A stretch of DNA of 17,886 nt from CAYVKM01 sp964452045 (GCA_964452045.1 CAYVKM010000077.1:1-17886), one strand, 5' to 3'; shown: positions 1 through 8,067, counted from the first letter of the stretch. The notes: generated from the letters alone by a model not told the origin. Translations and numbers: made by a program.

Positions 1-104
1 CCAAAAGTTTTAGTGGAATTTTGCTTGAGTTGTCCCAAGAAGAGGAATAAAATTATCCCCAATTTAGTCGAGGAAGCCTTGACAATAATTCCGTTATATA
101 GCAA

Positions 105-130
105 TATATTATAATATAGGATAATTATCC
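105..130. repeat. Two adjacent AT-rich perfect palindromes 3' of glgP
   Basis: Positions 105-118 form a 14-base perfect palindrome (TATATTATAATATA) and 119-130 a 12-base one (GGATAATTATCC), directly abutting. They lie 20 bases beyond the glgP stop codon. Neither is followed by a clean T-tract in the glgP direction, so they are not a textbook intrinsic terminator, but the position suits a transcript end or 3' stabiliser. The rest of 1-149 shows no supportable gene. A 37-codon open frame enters from the left edge on the plus strand (1-114) and contains a CxxC, but it has no recognisable family. Confidence 0.45.
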
Positions 131-149
131 ATTCTGGCATTATGCTTTT

Positions 150-2720
150 TCAATCGTACCATTTTGCCAGGCCGAATTCAACCGGATTTGCTTGATTTTT
201 GTGATAAGGTATAAGTCTCAGAGTGTATCGATAGTTGCCGCTATCGGATGGTTTTATTACGGCTTTATACAAATAAATCCCGTTTGAGGTTTTCTTTACC
301 ATTTCCATATCAAAAGTCTCAAAAGTATCATTTGAGTTTCCGTTATTTTGAGTAATAAATAACTGTACCTTAACTTCTTCAGGAGATAGTTTCCCAAGTT
401 TTACATGTGCTTCAAACTCACGTGATTCGCCAAAATTTAGAATAATAGAATTATTTTGGGCAACTTTTTTCTCAACTGGGATAATAGTCGCTTCGGTCCA
501 GTGTAAATCGATTTTTTCTTTCCAACGGGCAATATCCCGGGCCGCGCTGTAATTATCTTCTGCATATCGAACACCAAGTTCATATGCCGGCTGGTACATT
601 TTAAAGACATATTCTTTTATCATTCTGTGGGTGTTAAATACCGGTATAACGGATTGCATGGATTTAATCATGCGTTCAATCCATTTTACAGGAATATTAT
701 TTTCATCCCGGTCATAGAACAATGGAATAATGTCGTTTTCAAGTATATCATATAATTCTTCGCTGTCCCATGAATCCCAATCCTCCAGTGATGCAGGTTC
801 CTCCTGATCACCAAATGCCCATCCATTTTCACCATTATAGCCCTCACCCCACCAGCCGTCTAAAACGCTAAAATTGATTCCACCATTCATCCCAACCTTC
901 TGCCCACTTGTGCCGGATGCTTCCTGGGTTCTTCTGGGATTATTGAGCCAGACATCAACCCCGGATACGAGGTCTCGGGCTAATCCCATATCATAGTTTT
1001 CAACAAAAAGGATTTTTCCGCGGAATTCCGAATCCAGAGAAAAGTCATAAATTTGCCTGATTAGATCCTGTCCACCACTATCTTTTGGATGTGCTTTACC
1101 GGCAAATATTAGCTGGACCGGCCGATCCGGATCGTTTAAAATTTTACTTAACCTTTCCTGATCTCTAAAAAGTAGCGTACCACGTTTATAAGTTGCAAAT
1201 CTTCTGGCAAATCCAATTGTGAGTGCGTCGGTCCGAATGAGTTGTTTCATCCGAAGTAGTTGGAGCGAACCGAATTTATTTCGATTGAATTGATGCTCCA
1301 ATCGCTCTTTCACGTGATTTAACATTTTTTTCTTCATCTCCAGTTTAGTCTGCCAGAGAACTTCCCTGGGGATTTTATCCAAGGATTTCCACAATTTTGG
1401 ATTATCATGACTCTCTTTCCAGTCATCACAAACATATTTATCAAATAAATCCCGTGTTTTTCTGGCCAGCCAGCTCGGAGAGTGTACACCATTGGTGATA
1501 TGACTTATGGGAACTTCAGGCGTTGGCAAATCCGGCCAAACAGTTTTCCAAAGGTCTCTCGAAATTTCACCATGCAGTTTGCTTACTCCATTTCTGAATC
1601 GCGATAAATTGAGGGCTAGAATTGTTAAATTAAAAATCTCATACCCTTCCGGTTGAATCTGCGAGCCTAATTCCATAAACTGATGTCTGCGGATTCCAAC
1701 AGATTCCCAGTATTCCTGAAAATATTTATCTTTAATAGGTAGGGGAAACGCATCGTTTCCGGCCGGAACTGGTGTATGGGTGGTAAAAATTGTATTCGAT
1801 GAAACTGCTTCAAGCGCTTCGTCAAAATTCACATCTGTTGCATGAATGAGATCTTTAATTCTCTGGAGCGCCATGAAAACAGAATGACCTTCATTCATAT
1901 GCCAAACGTTTGGATTTATCTCCAAAGCCTTTAATGCAAGGACTCCACCCATACCTAAAATGATCTCTTGTGAAATTCGCATTTCCTGGTCGCCACCATA
2001 GAGTCTTGAGGTTATTTCTCTATCTTGTGCAGAATTTTGTGGCACATTTGAATCCAGCAGATATACAATACGACGTCCGACTTTTGCTTCCCATATTTGA
2101 ATAAATACCTTTCTACTGGCGACGCGAACTTCTATCAGCAGGGGTAAATCTTCGGAGTTTCTTACTAAATTTAATGGAAGTTCAAATGGATTTAGCTGGT
2201 TATATTTGGCGATTTGATTCCCCTGGGCATCTATTTCCTGGCAAAAATAAGTTTGATCGTAGAAAAGACTTACGCCGACAATGGGAATTCCCAAATCGCT
2301 GGCAGACTTCATGTGGTCTCCAGCTAATACTCCTAATCCTCCTGCATAAATCGGCAATGATTCGTGAAGCCCAAATTCAGCAGTGAAATAGCCAATAAGT
2401 AAATTTTTATCTTCAGGGAATGTCTGCTTAAACCAGGTTTTTTTCTCATTTAGATATATATCAAATTGATTCAAGACGCTATTATATTTATTAAGGAATT
2501 CTTCCTTCTTTGAGTATTCTTCTAATATTTTTTGCTGGACTTCATTTAAAAATTTGACTGGATTATGGTTTGTTTTTTTCCACAATTCTCTGTCTATTTC
2601 TATAAAAAGATCTCTTACTTCAGGATGCCAGGAAAAGTAAAGATTATAGGCCAGATCCTTTAACCTCAAAATCTTTTCTGGCAACCAGGGTACAACCCGC
2701 ATATTTCCCAAATATTTCAT
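150..2720 (-). CDS. glgP: Alpha-1,4-glucan (glycogen/maltodextrin) phosphorylase
   Basis: This PLP-dependent GT35 enzyme releases glucose-1-phosphate from glycogen or maltodextrin using phosphate and acts in the cytosol. At 856 aa it has the layout of the divergent bacterial branch (Thermotoga AgpA-like): an N-terminal DUF3417-type region at about residues 10-110, then the phosphorylase core. YFTAEFGLHESLPIYAGGLG (111-130) followed by GDHMKSASDLGIP is a family hallmark. The PLP attachment region is EASGTSGQKVGMNGG, with Lys608 the probable Schiff-base lysine. The ATG is preceded by AAGGAG six bases upstream, which fixes the start. It is transcribed alone and divergently from rocD, with its own promoter at 2765-2793. 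No glycogen synthesis gene is visible in the window. The family call is firm; the preferred chain length of the substrate cannot be read from sequence. Confidence 0.95.
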   Translation of the reverse strand: MKYLGNMRVVPWLPEKILRLKDLAYNLYFSWHPEVRDLFIEIDRELWKKTNHNPVKFLNEVQQKILEEYSKKEEFLNKYNSVLNQFDIYLNEKKTWFKQTFPEDKNLLIGYFTAEFGLHESLPIYAGGLGVLAGDHMKSASDLGIPIVGVSLFYDQTYFCQEIDAQGNQIAKYNQLNPFELPLNLVRNSEDLPLLIEVRVASRKVFIQIWEAKVGRRIVYLLDSNVPQNSAQDREITSRLYGGDQEMRISQEIILGMGGVLALKALEINPNVWHMNEGHSVFMALQRIKDLIHATDVNFDEALEAVSSNTIFTTHTPVPAGNDAFPLPIKDKYFQEYWESVGIRRHQFMELGSQIQPEGYEIFNLTILALNLSRFRNGVSKLHGEISRDLWKTVWPDLPTPEVPISHITNGVHSPSWLARKTRDLFDKYVCDDWKESHDNPKLWKSLDKIPREVLWQTKLEMKKKMLNHVKERLEHQFNRNKFGSLQLLRMKQLIRTDALTIGFARRFATYKRGTLLFRDQERLSKILNDPDRPVQLIFAGKAHPKDSGGQDLIRQIYDFSLDSEFRGKILFVENYDMGLARDLVSGVDVWLNNPRRTQEASGTSGQKVGMNGGINFSVLDGWWGEGYNGENGWAFGDQEEPASLEDWDSWDSEELYDILENDIIPLFYDRDENNIPVKWIERMIKSMQSVIPVFNTHRMIKEYVFKMYQPAYELGVRYAEDNYSAARDIARWKEKIDLHWTEATIIPVEKKVAQNNSIILNFGESREFEAHVKLGKLSPEEVKVQLFITQNNGNSNDTFETFDMEMVKKTSNGIYLYKAVIKPSDSGNYRYTLRLIPYHKNQANPVEFGLAKWYD

Positions 2721-2764
2721 GCACAGCTCCTTAAAATAATTTCCACGTCTTCCTGAAAACGATA

Positions 2765-2793
2765 ATTATAATATAATTTAAACCATGATACAA
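2765..2793 (-). promoter_or_regulatory. Sigma-70-type promoter of glgP
   Basis: Read on the minus strand, TTGTAT (2793-2788), a 17-base spacer and a perfect TATAAT (2770-2765) lie about 45 bases upstream of the glgP ATG. This would give a leader of roughly 38 bases containing the AAGGAG ribosome site. Confidence 0.7.
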
Positions 2794-2859
2794 TAAGAGT
2801 ATTTTAAAAGATAACAAGAATATATTCACATGATTTTGTTAAATTGATCAAAAAAAATT

Positions 2860-2875
2860 AGTATGTAATCATACT
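2860..2875. promoter_or_regulatory. Dyad in the glgP-rocD divergent control region
   Basis: AGTATG-TAAT-CATACT is an inverted repeat with 6-base arms and a 4-base centre. It sits between the divergent promoters, about 67 bases upstream of the glgP -35 and about 22 bases upstream of the best rocD -35. It could be an operator for a dimeric regulator. No regulator gene is nearby, and a short AT-rich dyad can occur by chance. Confidence 0.3.
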
Positions 2876-2896
2876 CAAGATGAAAATACTTTCACA

Positions 2897-2925
2897 TTGC
2901 CTTTCATAATATAACGTATTATTTT
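2897..2925 (+). promoter_or_regulatory. Candidate rocD promoter
   Basis: TTGCCT (2897-2902), a 17-base spacer and TATTTT (2920-2925) lie about 40 bases upstream of the rocD start. Each box matches consensus at four of six positions. A weaker alternative is TTGTTA with a TAGTAT box around 2837-2865, which would overlap the dyad. Confidence 0.35.
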
Positions 2926-2965
2926 TTAATGCATTTAAACTAAAAGAATTAAAAGGAGATTTTTT

Positions 2966-4186
2966 ATGGTTTCTCAAGATTATATCAATCTAGAAGACCG
3001 TTACGGTGCTCATAATTATCATCCGCTTGATGTGGTTATTGCTAAGGGAAATGGTGTCTGGGTGTGGGATGTAGAGGGTAGAAAATATATGGATTTTCTT
3101 TCTGCTTATTCCGCGGTAAATCAAGGACATTGTCATCCTAAAATCATAAATGCATTAGTAGAACAGGCCTCAACACTTACTTTGACATCAAGAGCATTCT
3201 ATAATAATGTGCTTGGGGAATATGAAAAATACATTACCAATCTGTTTGGTTACGATAAGGTGTTACCCATGAACACTGGTGTCGAAGGGGGAGAAACAGC
3301 GGTTAAACTTGCCAGAAAATGGGCCTATACCGTAAAAGGGATTCCCAATAATAAAGCAAAAGTTATATTTGCCGAAGGAAATTTTTGGGGCAGGACGCTT
3401 GCTGCCATATCTTCTTCGACTGATCCGGATTGCAAGGAAGGTTTTGGACCCTACATGCCGGGTTATGTTATTATTGCTTATAATGATATAAATGCTTTGG
3501 AAAAAGCTTTAGAAGATCCCAACATTGCAGCGTTTATGGTCGAACCAATCCAGGGAGAAGCAGGTGTTGTTGTCCCAGATAAAGGATACTTAAAAAAGGC
3601 TGCCGAACTCTGTAAAGCCAAGAATGTTTTATTAATTTGTGATGAAGTCCAGACGGGGCTTGGAAGAACCGGGAAAATGTTGGCATCTGATCATGAGAAT
3701 GTAAAACCAGATATTTTGATCCTCGGAAAAGCATTATCCGGGGGCGTCATGCCTGTATCAGCTGTTTTAGCCCGAGATGAAGTAATGCTTACAATTGCAC
3801 CCGGTCAGCATGGATCCACTTTTGGAGGAAATCCATTGGCCTGTAAGGTAGCCATGGCGGCACTCGAGGTTCTTTTGGAGGAAAAATTATCTGAAAATGC
3901 AGAAAAGTTAGGCAAGATTTTTAGAACTGAAATGCAAAAAATGACTGAACGAATACCGGCCATTTCCATCGTTAGGGGCATGGGATTGTTGAATGCAATT
4001 GTAATCAAACCTGCAAAAAGTGGAAAAACTGCCTGGGATGTTTGTGTAGATTTTAAAAAGGCGGGTTTATTGGCAAAACAGACCCACCAACATATAATAC
4101 GTTTTGCGCCACCTTTAGTGATCAACGAGAAAGAGATATATTGGGCGCTGGAGAGAATTGAGTCAGTGATGAAAGATTTTAGTTAA
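2966..4186 (+). CDS. rocD: Ornithine--oxo-acid aminotransferase
   Basis: This class III PLP-dependent aminotransferase moves the delta-amino group of ornithine to 2-oxoglutarate, giving glutamate semialdehyde/P5C and glutamate, and links arginine catabolism to proline and glutamate. At 406 aa it has the usual family length. Visible hallmarks are YGAHNYHPLDVV near the N-terminus, the MNTGVEGGETAVKLARKW helix for PLP phosphate binding, MVEPIQGEAGV, LICDEVQTGLGRTG (with the PLP-pyridine Asp), and ILGKALSGG, where Lys255 should bind PLP. GQHGSTFGGNPLA follows in the right order. AAAGGAGA lies 7-8 bases before the ATG. It stands alone, divergent from glgP and convergent with pdxT. A class III relative such as acetylornithine aminotransferase is less likely, because the N-terminal YGAHNYHPL signature is OAT-like. 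Confidence 0.93.
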   Translation: MVSQDYINLEDRYGAHNYHPLDVVIAKGNGVWVWDVEGRKYMDFLSAYSAVNQGHCHPKIINALVEQASTLTLTSRAFYNNVLGEYEKYITNLFGYDKVLPMNTGVEGGETAVKLARKWAYTVKGIPNNKAKVIFAEGNFWGRTLAAISSSTDPDCKEGFGPYMPGYVIIAYNDINALEKALEDPNIAAFMVEPIQGEAGVVVPDKGYLKKAAELCKAKNVLLICDEVQTGLGRTGKMLASDHENVKPDILILGKALSGGVMPVSAVLARDEVMLTIAPGQHGSTFGGNPLACKVAMAALEVLLEEKLSENAEKLGKIFRTEMQKMTERIPAISIVRGMGLLNAIVIKPAKSGKTAWDVCVDFKKAGLLAKQTHQHIIRFAPPLVINEKEIYWALERIESVMKDFS

Positions 4187-4241
4187 TCGGGATTTAATTT
4201 CGTCTGATATATAATATGATAACATGCACAATATAATTAAT

Positions 4242-4255
4242 ATAATATATATTAT
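4242..4255. repeat. AT-only palindrome in the rocD-pdxT convergent gap
   Basis: ATAATATATATTAT is a perfect 14-base palindrome 55 bases after the rocD stop. It lies in the 278-base convergent gap (4187-4464), which is otherwise very AT-rich and shows no GC-rich hairpin with a T-tract on either strand. I see no gene in this gap. Confidence 0.35.
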
Positions 4256-4464
4256 GTAAACTATTATTTGCAGATTATCTCCCCCTCTATATTTTCCACT
4301 ACTTAAGAAGAATCCTTTTAAAATGGGTATTTATTGCCTTTTATAATTCAAAAAATATCTATTGTACTTGGGGAAAAAAATATTATTTCGAGATAATGTT
4401 ATTGAGGGTAAAATATTTATGATATGCAGATATTCACATATGTTAATAACAAAGCGAAAACTTT

Positions 4465-5037
4465 TTATAGGCTTATAATTTTTGAAATAAAGTACTTATG
4501 AATTAAAAAATTATTGGTCAACTCCGGATGAAAAGTTGAGATAATAATATTATGGCTTTCAGCAAAAACAATACTGTCTTTATGATACCCCAAGGGTTTT
4601 ACATCTTTTCCAATTTTAAGAATTCTTGGAGCCCGAATAAAAACACCTTCGATAAACTCCTCTTTAGAATTGATAGATACCTCTACCCTATCAATAAATG
4701 AATCAATTTGTCTGCCATATGCGTTACGTGATATCTCAATATTAATTAATTTTAGACTTTGCATTGGTGGATTTGCCACTTTATCCGCCAATAATATTGC
4801 TCCGGCGCAAGTCCCTAAAATGACCCGTTTTTTTCCAAATTTTTGAATTTCTTCAAATAAATTGGTTTTAGTTATTAGTTTCAGGATAGTCGTCGACTCT
4901 CCGCCGGGAAGGATCAGTCCCTCACATTCGTCTAGGTCTTCTGCGGATCTGACTTCTTTTGCCTGGATACCTAAAAAATTCAGGGCTTGAATGTGTTTAT
5001 AAAAATCTCCCTGAATAGCAAGCACACCTATTTTCAT
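4465..5037 (-). CDS. pdxT: PLP synthase glutaminase subunit
   Basis: This class I glutamine amidotransferase hydrolyses glutamine and passes ammonia to PdxS in the DXP-independent vitamin B6 pathway. The 190 aa carry the complete triad: Cys77 in GTCAGAIL, and His170 and Glu172 in FHPEL. GGEST (45-49) and RNAYGRQ (105-111) are PdxT signatures. The start is four bases after the pdxS stop, and its leader lies inside the pdxS 3' end, so the two are cotranscribed and probably coupled; only a weak GGTAAG-like site precedes the ATG. PdxS and PdxT assemble into a 12+12 complex in characterised bacteria. It is the last gene of the minus-strand run. Confidence 0.96.
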   Translation of the reverse strand: MKIGVLAIQGDFYKHIQALNFLGIQAKEVRSAEDLDECEGLILPGGESTTILKLITKTNLFEEIQKFGKKRVILGTCAGAILLADKVANPPMQSLKLINIEISRNAYGRQIDSFIDRVEVSINSKEEFIEGVFIRAPRILKIGKDVKPLGYHKDSIVFAESHNIIISTFHPELTNNFLIHKYFISKIISL

Positions 5038-5041
5038 AAAC

Positions 5042-5929
5042 TTACCAACCGCGAGTTTGCAGCAATTGCTCGTCTGGTATGTCGCTTATTTCAAGTCCCC
5101 TCATGGCTTCTTTTAAGCCTTCAGATTCTTTGGCCACAATATCGAAATCCAGATAATGAGTGATCGTTCGTACTATGGACTTTGCCCTTGCTTGAGGATC
5201 TTCTGATTTAAAAATTCCACTGCCCACAAACACCGATTCGGCGCCCAGCTGCATCATCAGGGAAGCATCTGCTGGAGTGGCAATTCCTCCGGCAGCGAAA
5301 TTTGGTACAGGGAGCTTTTTGTGTTCCTTTACATATTTTACTATTTCAACAGGTGCTCCAATGCCCTTAGCATATCCTACTAACTCCTCTTCCCTTAACA
5401 AAGTTATTCGTTTTATTTCACTCTGTACAGCCCGCATATGCCTTACTGCTTCAACAATATTTCCTGTACCTGCTTCACCTTTTGTCCTTAACAGGGCTGC
5501 ACCTTCAGATATTCTTCGTAATGCTTCTCCAATGTCCCGACAACCACACACGAAGGGAATCTTAAAAGGATGCTTATAAATATGGTATTCTTCGTCAGCA
5601 GGAGTAAGTACTTCACTTTCGTCAATAAAATCCACTCCAATAGCTTGTAAAATTTGAGCTTCGGCAAAATGACCAATTCTACACTTTGCCATAACTGGGA
5701 TGGAAACCGCCTGCTGTATTTCTTTGATTAATTTGGGATCGCTCATACGAGCGACACCACCCTGAGTACGAATGTCTGCAGGTATTCTTTCCAGAGCCAT
5801 TACTGCTACAGCTCCAGCATCTTCTGCTATTTTTGCCTGGTCTGCATTTGTCACATCCATGATGACCCCGCCTTTTAACATTTCAGCCAGGCCAACTTTT
5901 AGTTTGTATTGTTTATCATCAAGTAACAT
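5042..5929 (-). CDS. pdxS: PLP synthase lyase subunit
   Basis: PdxS condenses ribose-5-phosphate, glyceraldehyde-3-phosphate and ammonia into pyridoxal 5'-phosphate. I choose the ATG at 5929, with AGGAG seven bases upstream, over the GTG at 5944; this gives 295 aa, like the 294-aa B. subtilis protein. In this numbering the conserved catalytic residues are Asp25 (GGVIMDV), Lys82 (PVMAKCRIGH) and Lys150 (LRTKGEAGTGN). The protein ends with the family's RGW tail. FVCGCRDIGEA and NFAAGGIATPADA are further signatures. It has its own promoter (5958-5986), just beyond the terminator of the upstream serA-like gene, so pdxST is probably an independent two-gene operon. Confidence 0.97.
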   Translation of the reverse strand: MLLDDKQYKLKVGLAEMLKGGVIMDVTNADQAKIAEDAGAVAVMALERIPADIRTQGGVARMSDPKLIKEIQQAVSIPVMAKCRIGHFAEAQILQAIGVDFIDESEVLTPADEEYHIYKHPFKIPFVCGCRDIGEALRRISEGAALLRTKGEAGTGNIVEAVRHMRAVQSEIKRITLLREEELVGYAKGIGAPVEIVKYVKEHKKLPVPNFAAGGIATPADASLMMQLGAESVFVGSGIFKSEDPQARAKSIVRTITHYLDFDIVAKESEGLKEAMRGLEISDIPDEQLLQTRGW

Positions 5930-5957
5930 TAAATTACTCCTCACTATTAAGCGTCCA

Positions 5958-5986
5958 AATATATTCTACCATAAAAATGAATGCAA
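5958..5986 (-). promoter_or_regulatory. Promoter of pdxST
   Basis: On the minus strand TTGCAT (5986-5981), a 17-base spacer and TATATT (5963-5958) precede pdxS. The -10 matches consensus at five of six positions and lies about 30 bases upstream of the ATG. The promoter begins right after the preceding terminator, which supports a separate pdxST transcript. Confidence 0.6.
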
Positions 5987-5993
5987 GTTCATA

Positions 5994-6023
5994 TATAAAA
6001 CGAAAGCCCTGTAAAGCAGGGCT
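5994..6023 (-). terminator. Intrinsic terminator of the serA-like gene
   Basis: AGCCCTG and CAGGGCT form a 7-bp GC-rich stem with a 5-base loop (6005-6023). On the minus strand it is followed by TTCGTTTTATAT. It is about 30 bases past the serA-like stop codon. Confidence 0.8.
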
Positions 6024-6052
6024 AACATTAGGTTTATTTTATTCAATCTATT

Positions 6053-7000
6053 TCAGTCGCGCGGCTTTACAGCATTGCGAATACCTTTGCCGGCGAACAG
6101 TTCCACAAATTGCTGGGCAATCTGGGTGCCCACATTTTCCTGTGCTTCTTTTGTAGCTGCGCCTATGTGTGGTGTACAAATTACATTTGGATGATTTACC
6201 AAGGACAAATCTTCCGGAGGTTCGGTTGAATAGACGTCAATACCTGCACCGGCAACAATACCCTCATTAAGAGCCCACAGAAGATCAGCATCATTAACAA
6301 TTCCACCCCGGGCACAATTAATAAGGAAGACACCCTTCTTCATTCTAGAAAATTCCTTCTTGGAAATAAAATTTGTTGTTTCAGGGTTTTTCGGGACATG
6401 AATTGAAATATAATCGGCAGAACTTAATACTTCATCGATATCGGCAACTAACCTAACTCCAAATTGGTCTATAATTTCTCGTCCCACGTAAGGATCAAAA
6501 CAGATCACTTCCATTCCCAGACATCTTGATTTTATGGAGACCTGTCTACCGATTTTGCCATATCCAAGGACACCAAGGGTTTTTCCCAGTAATTCGGTTC
6601 CAGTTAATTTTTTCTTCTCCCACTTCCCTTCTTTCATCGAACTTGAACCAAAATATAAATTACGACTAAGTGCAAATAAATATCCTAAGGTTAATTCAAC
6701 GACCGCGTTTGTATTAGCACCAGGAGTATTCATAACCACAATATTATTTTTCTGAGCGGCTTTAACATCAATATTATCCACCCCGGATCCTGCTCTTCCA
6801 ATTACCTTCAATTTTTTTGCTGAGGCAATTATTTCTTCCGTCACTTTTGTGGCACTACGTACGATAAGTCCCTCATAATCGCCAATGACCTTCTTCAATT
6901 CTTCGGGAGTAATACCAAATTTCTCATCAACTTCATGTCCTGCGTTTCGCAGGACTTCTGCACAACTGGGAGAGCTTTTGTCACTAATCAAAATTTTCAT
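6053..7000 (-). CDS. serA: D-3-phosphoglycerate dehydrogenase-like D-2-hydroxyacid dehydrogenase (short form)
   Basis: This probably oxidises 3-phosphoglycerate to 3-phosphohydroxypyruvate with NAD, the first step of serine synthesis. The catalytic trio of the family is present: Arg231 (CARGGIVND), Glu260 (DVYSTEPPED) and His278 (TPHIGAAT). The Rossmann motif GYGKIG is at 146-151, with the NAD-ribose Asp169 at the end of beta 2. At 315 aa it has both the substrate and cofactor domains but no C-terminal ACT or intervening domain, so serine feedback through ACT is not expected. AGGTG six bases before the ATG sets the start. A terminator follows it. Short SerA homologues can use other 2-hydroxyacids (glyoxylate, hydroxypyruvate), so the substrate is likely but not proven. 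Confidence 0.82.
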   Translation of the reverse strand: MKILISDKSSPSCAEVLRNAGHEVDEKFGITPEELKKVIGDYEGLIVRSATKVTEEIIASAKKLKVIGRAGSGVDNIDVKAAQKNNIVVMNTPGANTNAVVELTLGYLFALSRNLYFGSSSMKEGKWEKKKLTGTELLGKTLGVLGYGKIGRQVSIKSRCLGMEVICFDPYVGREIIDQFGVRLVADIDEVLSSADYISIHVPKNPETTNFISKKEFSRMKKGVFLINCARGGIVNDADLLWALNEGIVAGAGIDVYSTEPPEDLSLVNHPNVICTPHIGAATKEAQENVGTQIAQQFVELFAGKGIRNAVKPRD

Positions 7001-7074
7001 TATATCACCTGCTTTATTTATTTTTATTTTTTTGCAAAATTTGTGAAAACGTTCCTATTAAATCAAGGTCAATC

Positions 7075-7100
7075 TAAAATATTTTTTATAAAATATTTTA
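7075..7100. repeat. Perfect 11-bp AT-only inverted repeat at the engB stop codon
   Basis: TAAAATATTTT and AAAATATTTTA are separated by four bases. The right-hand arm contains the engB stop codon (7098-7100). The stem has no G or C, and no T-tract follows it on the minus strand. It could be a 3'-end structure of engB or simply part of the AT-rich upstream region of the serA-like gene. Confidence 0.45.
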
Positions 7101-7685
7101 TTTTAACATATGGTCGATATAGGTCAAAATCTCTTCCTTTCCTTGTAATGTTTTGGCCGAAAATAAAATCACCATTGTGTTTTCATCCAGTTCAAGATTT
7201 TCCACCAGATTTTTCTTAAGCTGTGCTCGACGACTATTATTAATCCGGTCAATTTTTGTAACGATGATAATAAAACTAATTTTATTAAATTTTAGCCATT
7301 CTATTAATTGTAGATCATTCCCCTGTGGTCCAACTAAACCATCAAGTAAAATAAAAATAATTCTGATTTGTTCATTTTTCAGGATGTATTTTTCAATTGC
7401 AGTTTGCCATTTTCTTATCTCAGATTTTGAAACTCGCGCATATCCATATCCTGGTAAATCCACAAAATAGAACAAATCATTGATCTGATAATAATTTATG
7501 GATCTGGTTTTTCCTGGTTCTTTACTGACCCGGGCAAAATTTTTGCGGTTTAATAAAGAGTTTATTAAGGAGGACTTCCCTACATTTGAGCGTCCGGCGA
7601 AAGTGAACTCCGGTAGCGAAGGAGCGGGTCTGTCTCTTAGATCCATTATACTTTTAACAAATATTGAATTTTTTATGATGAGCAT
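7098..7685 (-). CDS. engB: Ribosome biogenesis GTPase EngB/YsxC/YihA
   Basis: This small essential TrmE-Era-family GTPase acts in late assembly of the 50S subunit. All G motifs are visible in the 195 aa: GRSNVGKSS (31-39), the G2 Thr60 in PGKTR, DLPG (76-79) followed by YGYA, TKID (143-146) and SAK (176-178). The N-terminal stretch before the P-loop aligns with the family from residue 1, so the ATG at 7685 is kept, although no Shine-Dalgarno sequence precedes it. A strong intrinsic terminator of trxA ends only about a dozen bases upstream, leaving little room for a separate leader. Confidence 0.95.
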   Translation of the reverse strand: MLIIKNSIFVKSIMDLRDRPAPSLPEFTFAGRSNVGKSSLINSLLNRKNFARVSKEPGKTRSINYYQINDLFYFVDLPGYGYARVSKSEIRKWQTAIEKYILKNEQIRIIFILLDGLVGPQGNDLQLIEWLKFNKISFIIIVTKIDRINNSRRAQLKKNLVENLELDENTMVILFSAKTLQGKEEILTYIDHMLK

Positions 7686-7697
7686 TTTAATGTGAGG

Positions 7698-7730
7698 ATA
7701 AAATAAAGGGGAACGAAAATCCGTTCCCCT
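7698..7730 (-). terminator. Intrinsic terminator between trxA and engB
   Basis: AGGGGAACG and CGTTCCCCT form a perfect 9-bp stem with a 6-base loop (7707-7730). On the minus strand it is followed by TTTATTTTAT. It ends the trxA transcript and lies immediately before the engB start, so it may also limit read-through into engB. Confidence 0.88.
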
Positions 7731-7743
7731 GACAGATATAAAT

Positions 7744-8067
7744 TTAAATTAATTTCTTTAATTTATCTTGGAAGTGTGATTTTGGGTATGCGCCAATGAT
7801 TTGTTCAACAACTTTGCCGTCCTTAAAAAACAAAACGGTTGGAATACTCCTGATACCATACTTCACAGCTATATTCGGATTATTATCAACGTCAACTTTG
7901 GCTATTTTTATTTTTCCATCATATTCAGAAGCAAATTCTTGCATGATAGGTGCAATCATTTTGCAGGGGCCGCACCAAACTGCCCAAAAATCAACGATTA
8001 CCGGCTCGCTTGATTTCAATACTTCGGATTCAAAAGTCGCATCAGTTACTTCAACAGGTTTCGACAT
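7744..8067 (-). CDS. trxA: Thioredoxin
   Basis: This is a cytosolic thiol-disulfide oxidoreductase reduced by thioredoxin reductase. I place the start at the ATG at 8067 (MSKPVEVTD), where AAGGAG sits six bases upstream, and not at an in-frame ATG five codons earlier that overlaps this ribosome site. The product is 107 aa. The active site is WCGPC with Cys32 and Cys35, exactly as in E. coli numbering. The buried Asp (IVDFWAVWC) and the cis-Pro loop GIRSIPTVLFF are present. It is a single-domain thioredoxin without signal peptide. A strong terminator follows it. Confidence 0.97.
   Translation of the reverse strand: MSKPVEVTDATFESEVLKSSEPVIVDFWAVWCGPCKMIAPIMQEFASEYDGKIKIAKVDVDNNPNIAVKYGIRSIPTVLFFKDGKVVEQIIGAYPKSHFQDKLKKLI

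Noticed and set aside
1..114. A 37-codon plus-strand frame running in from the left edge with a CxxC
   Set aside because: Too short, no start visible, no recognisable family; it could equally be chance in an AT-rich spacer.
5930..5944. GTG start of pdxS five codons upstream
   Set aside because: It overlaps the AGGAG ribosome site that serves the ATG at 5929, and the shorter protein matches the family length.
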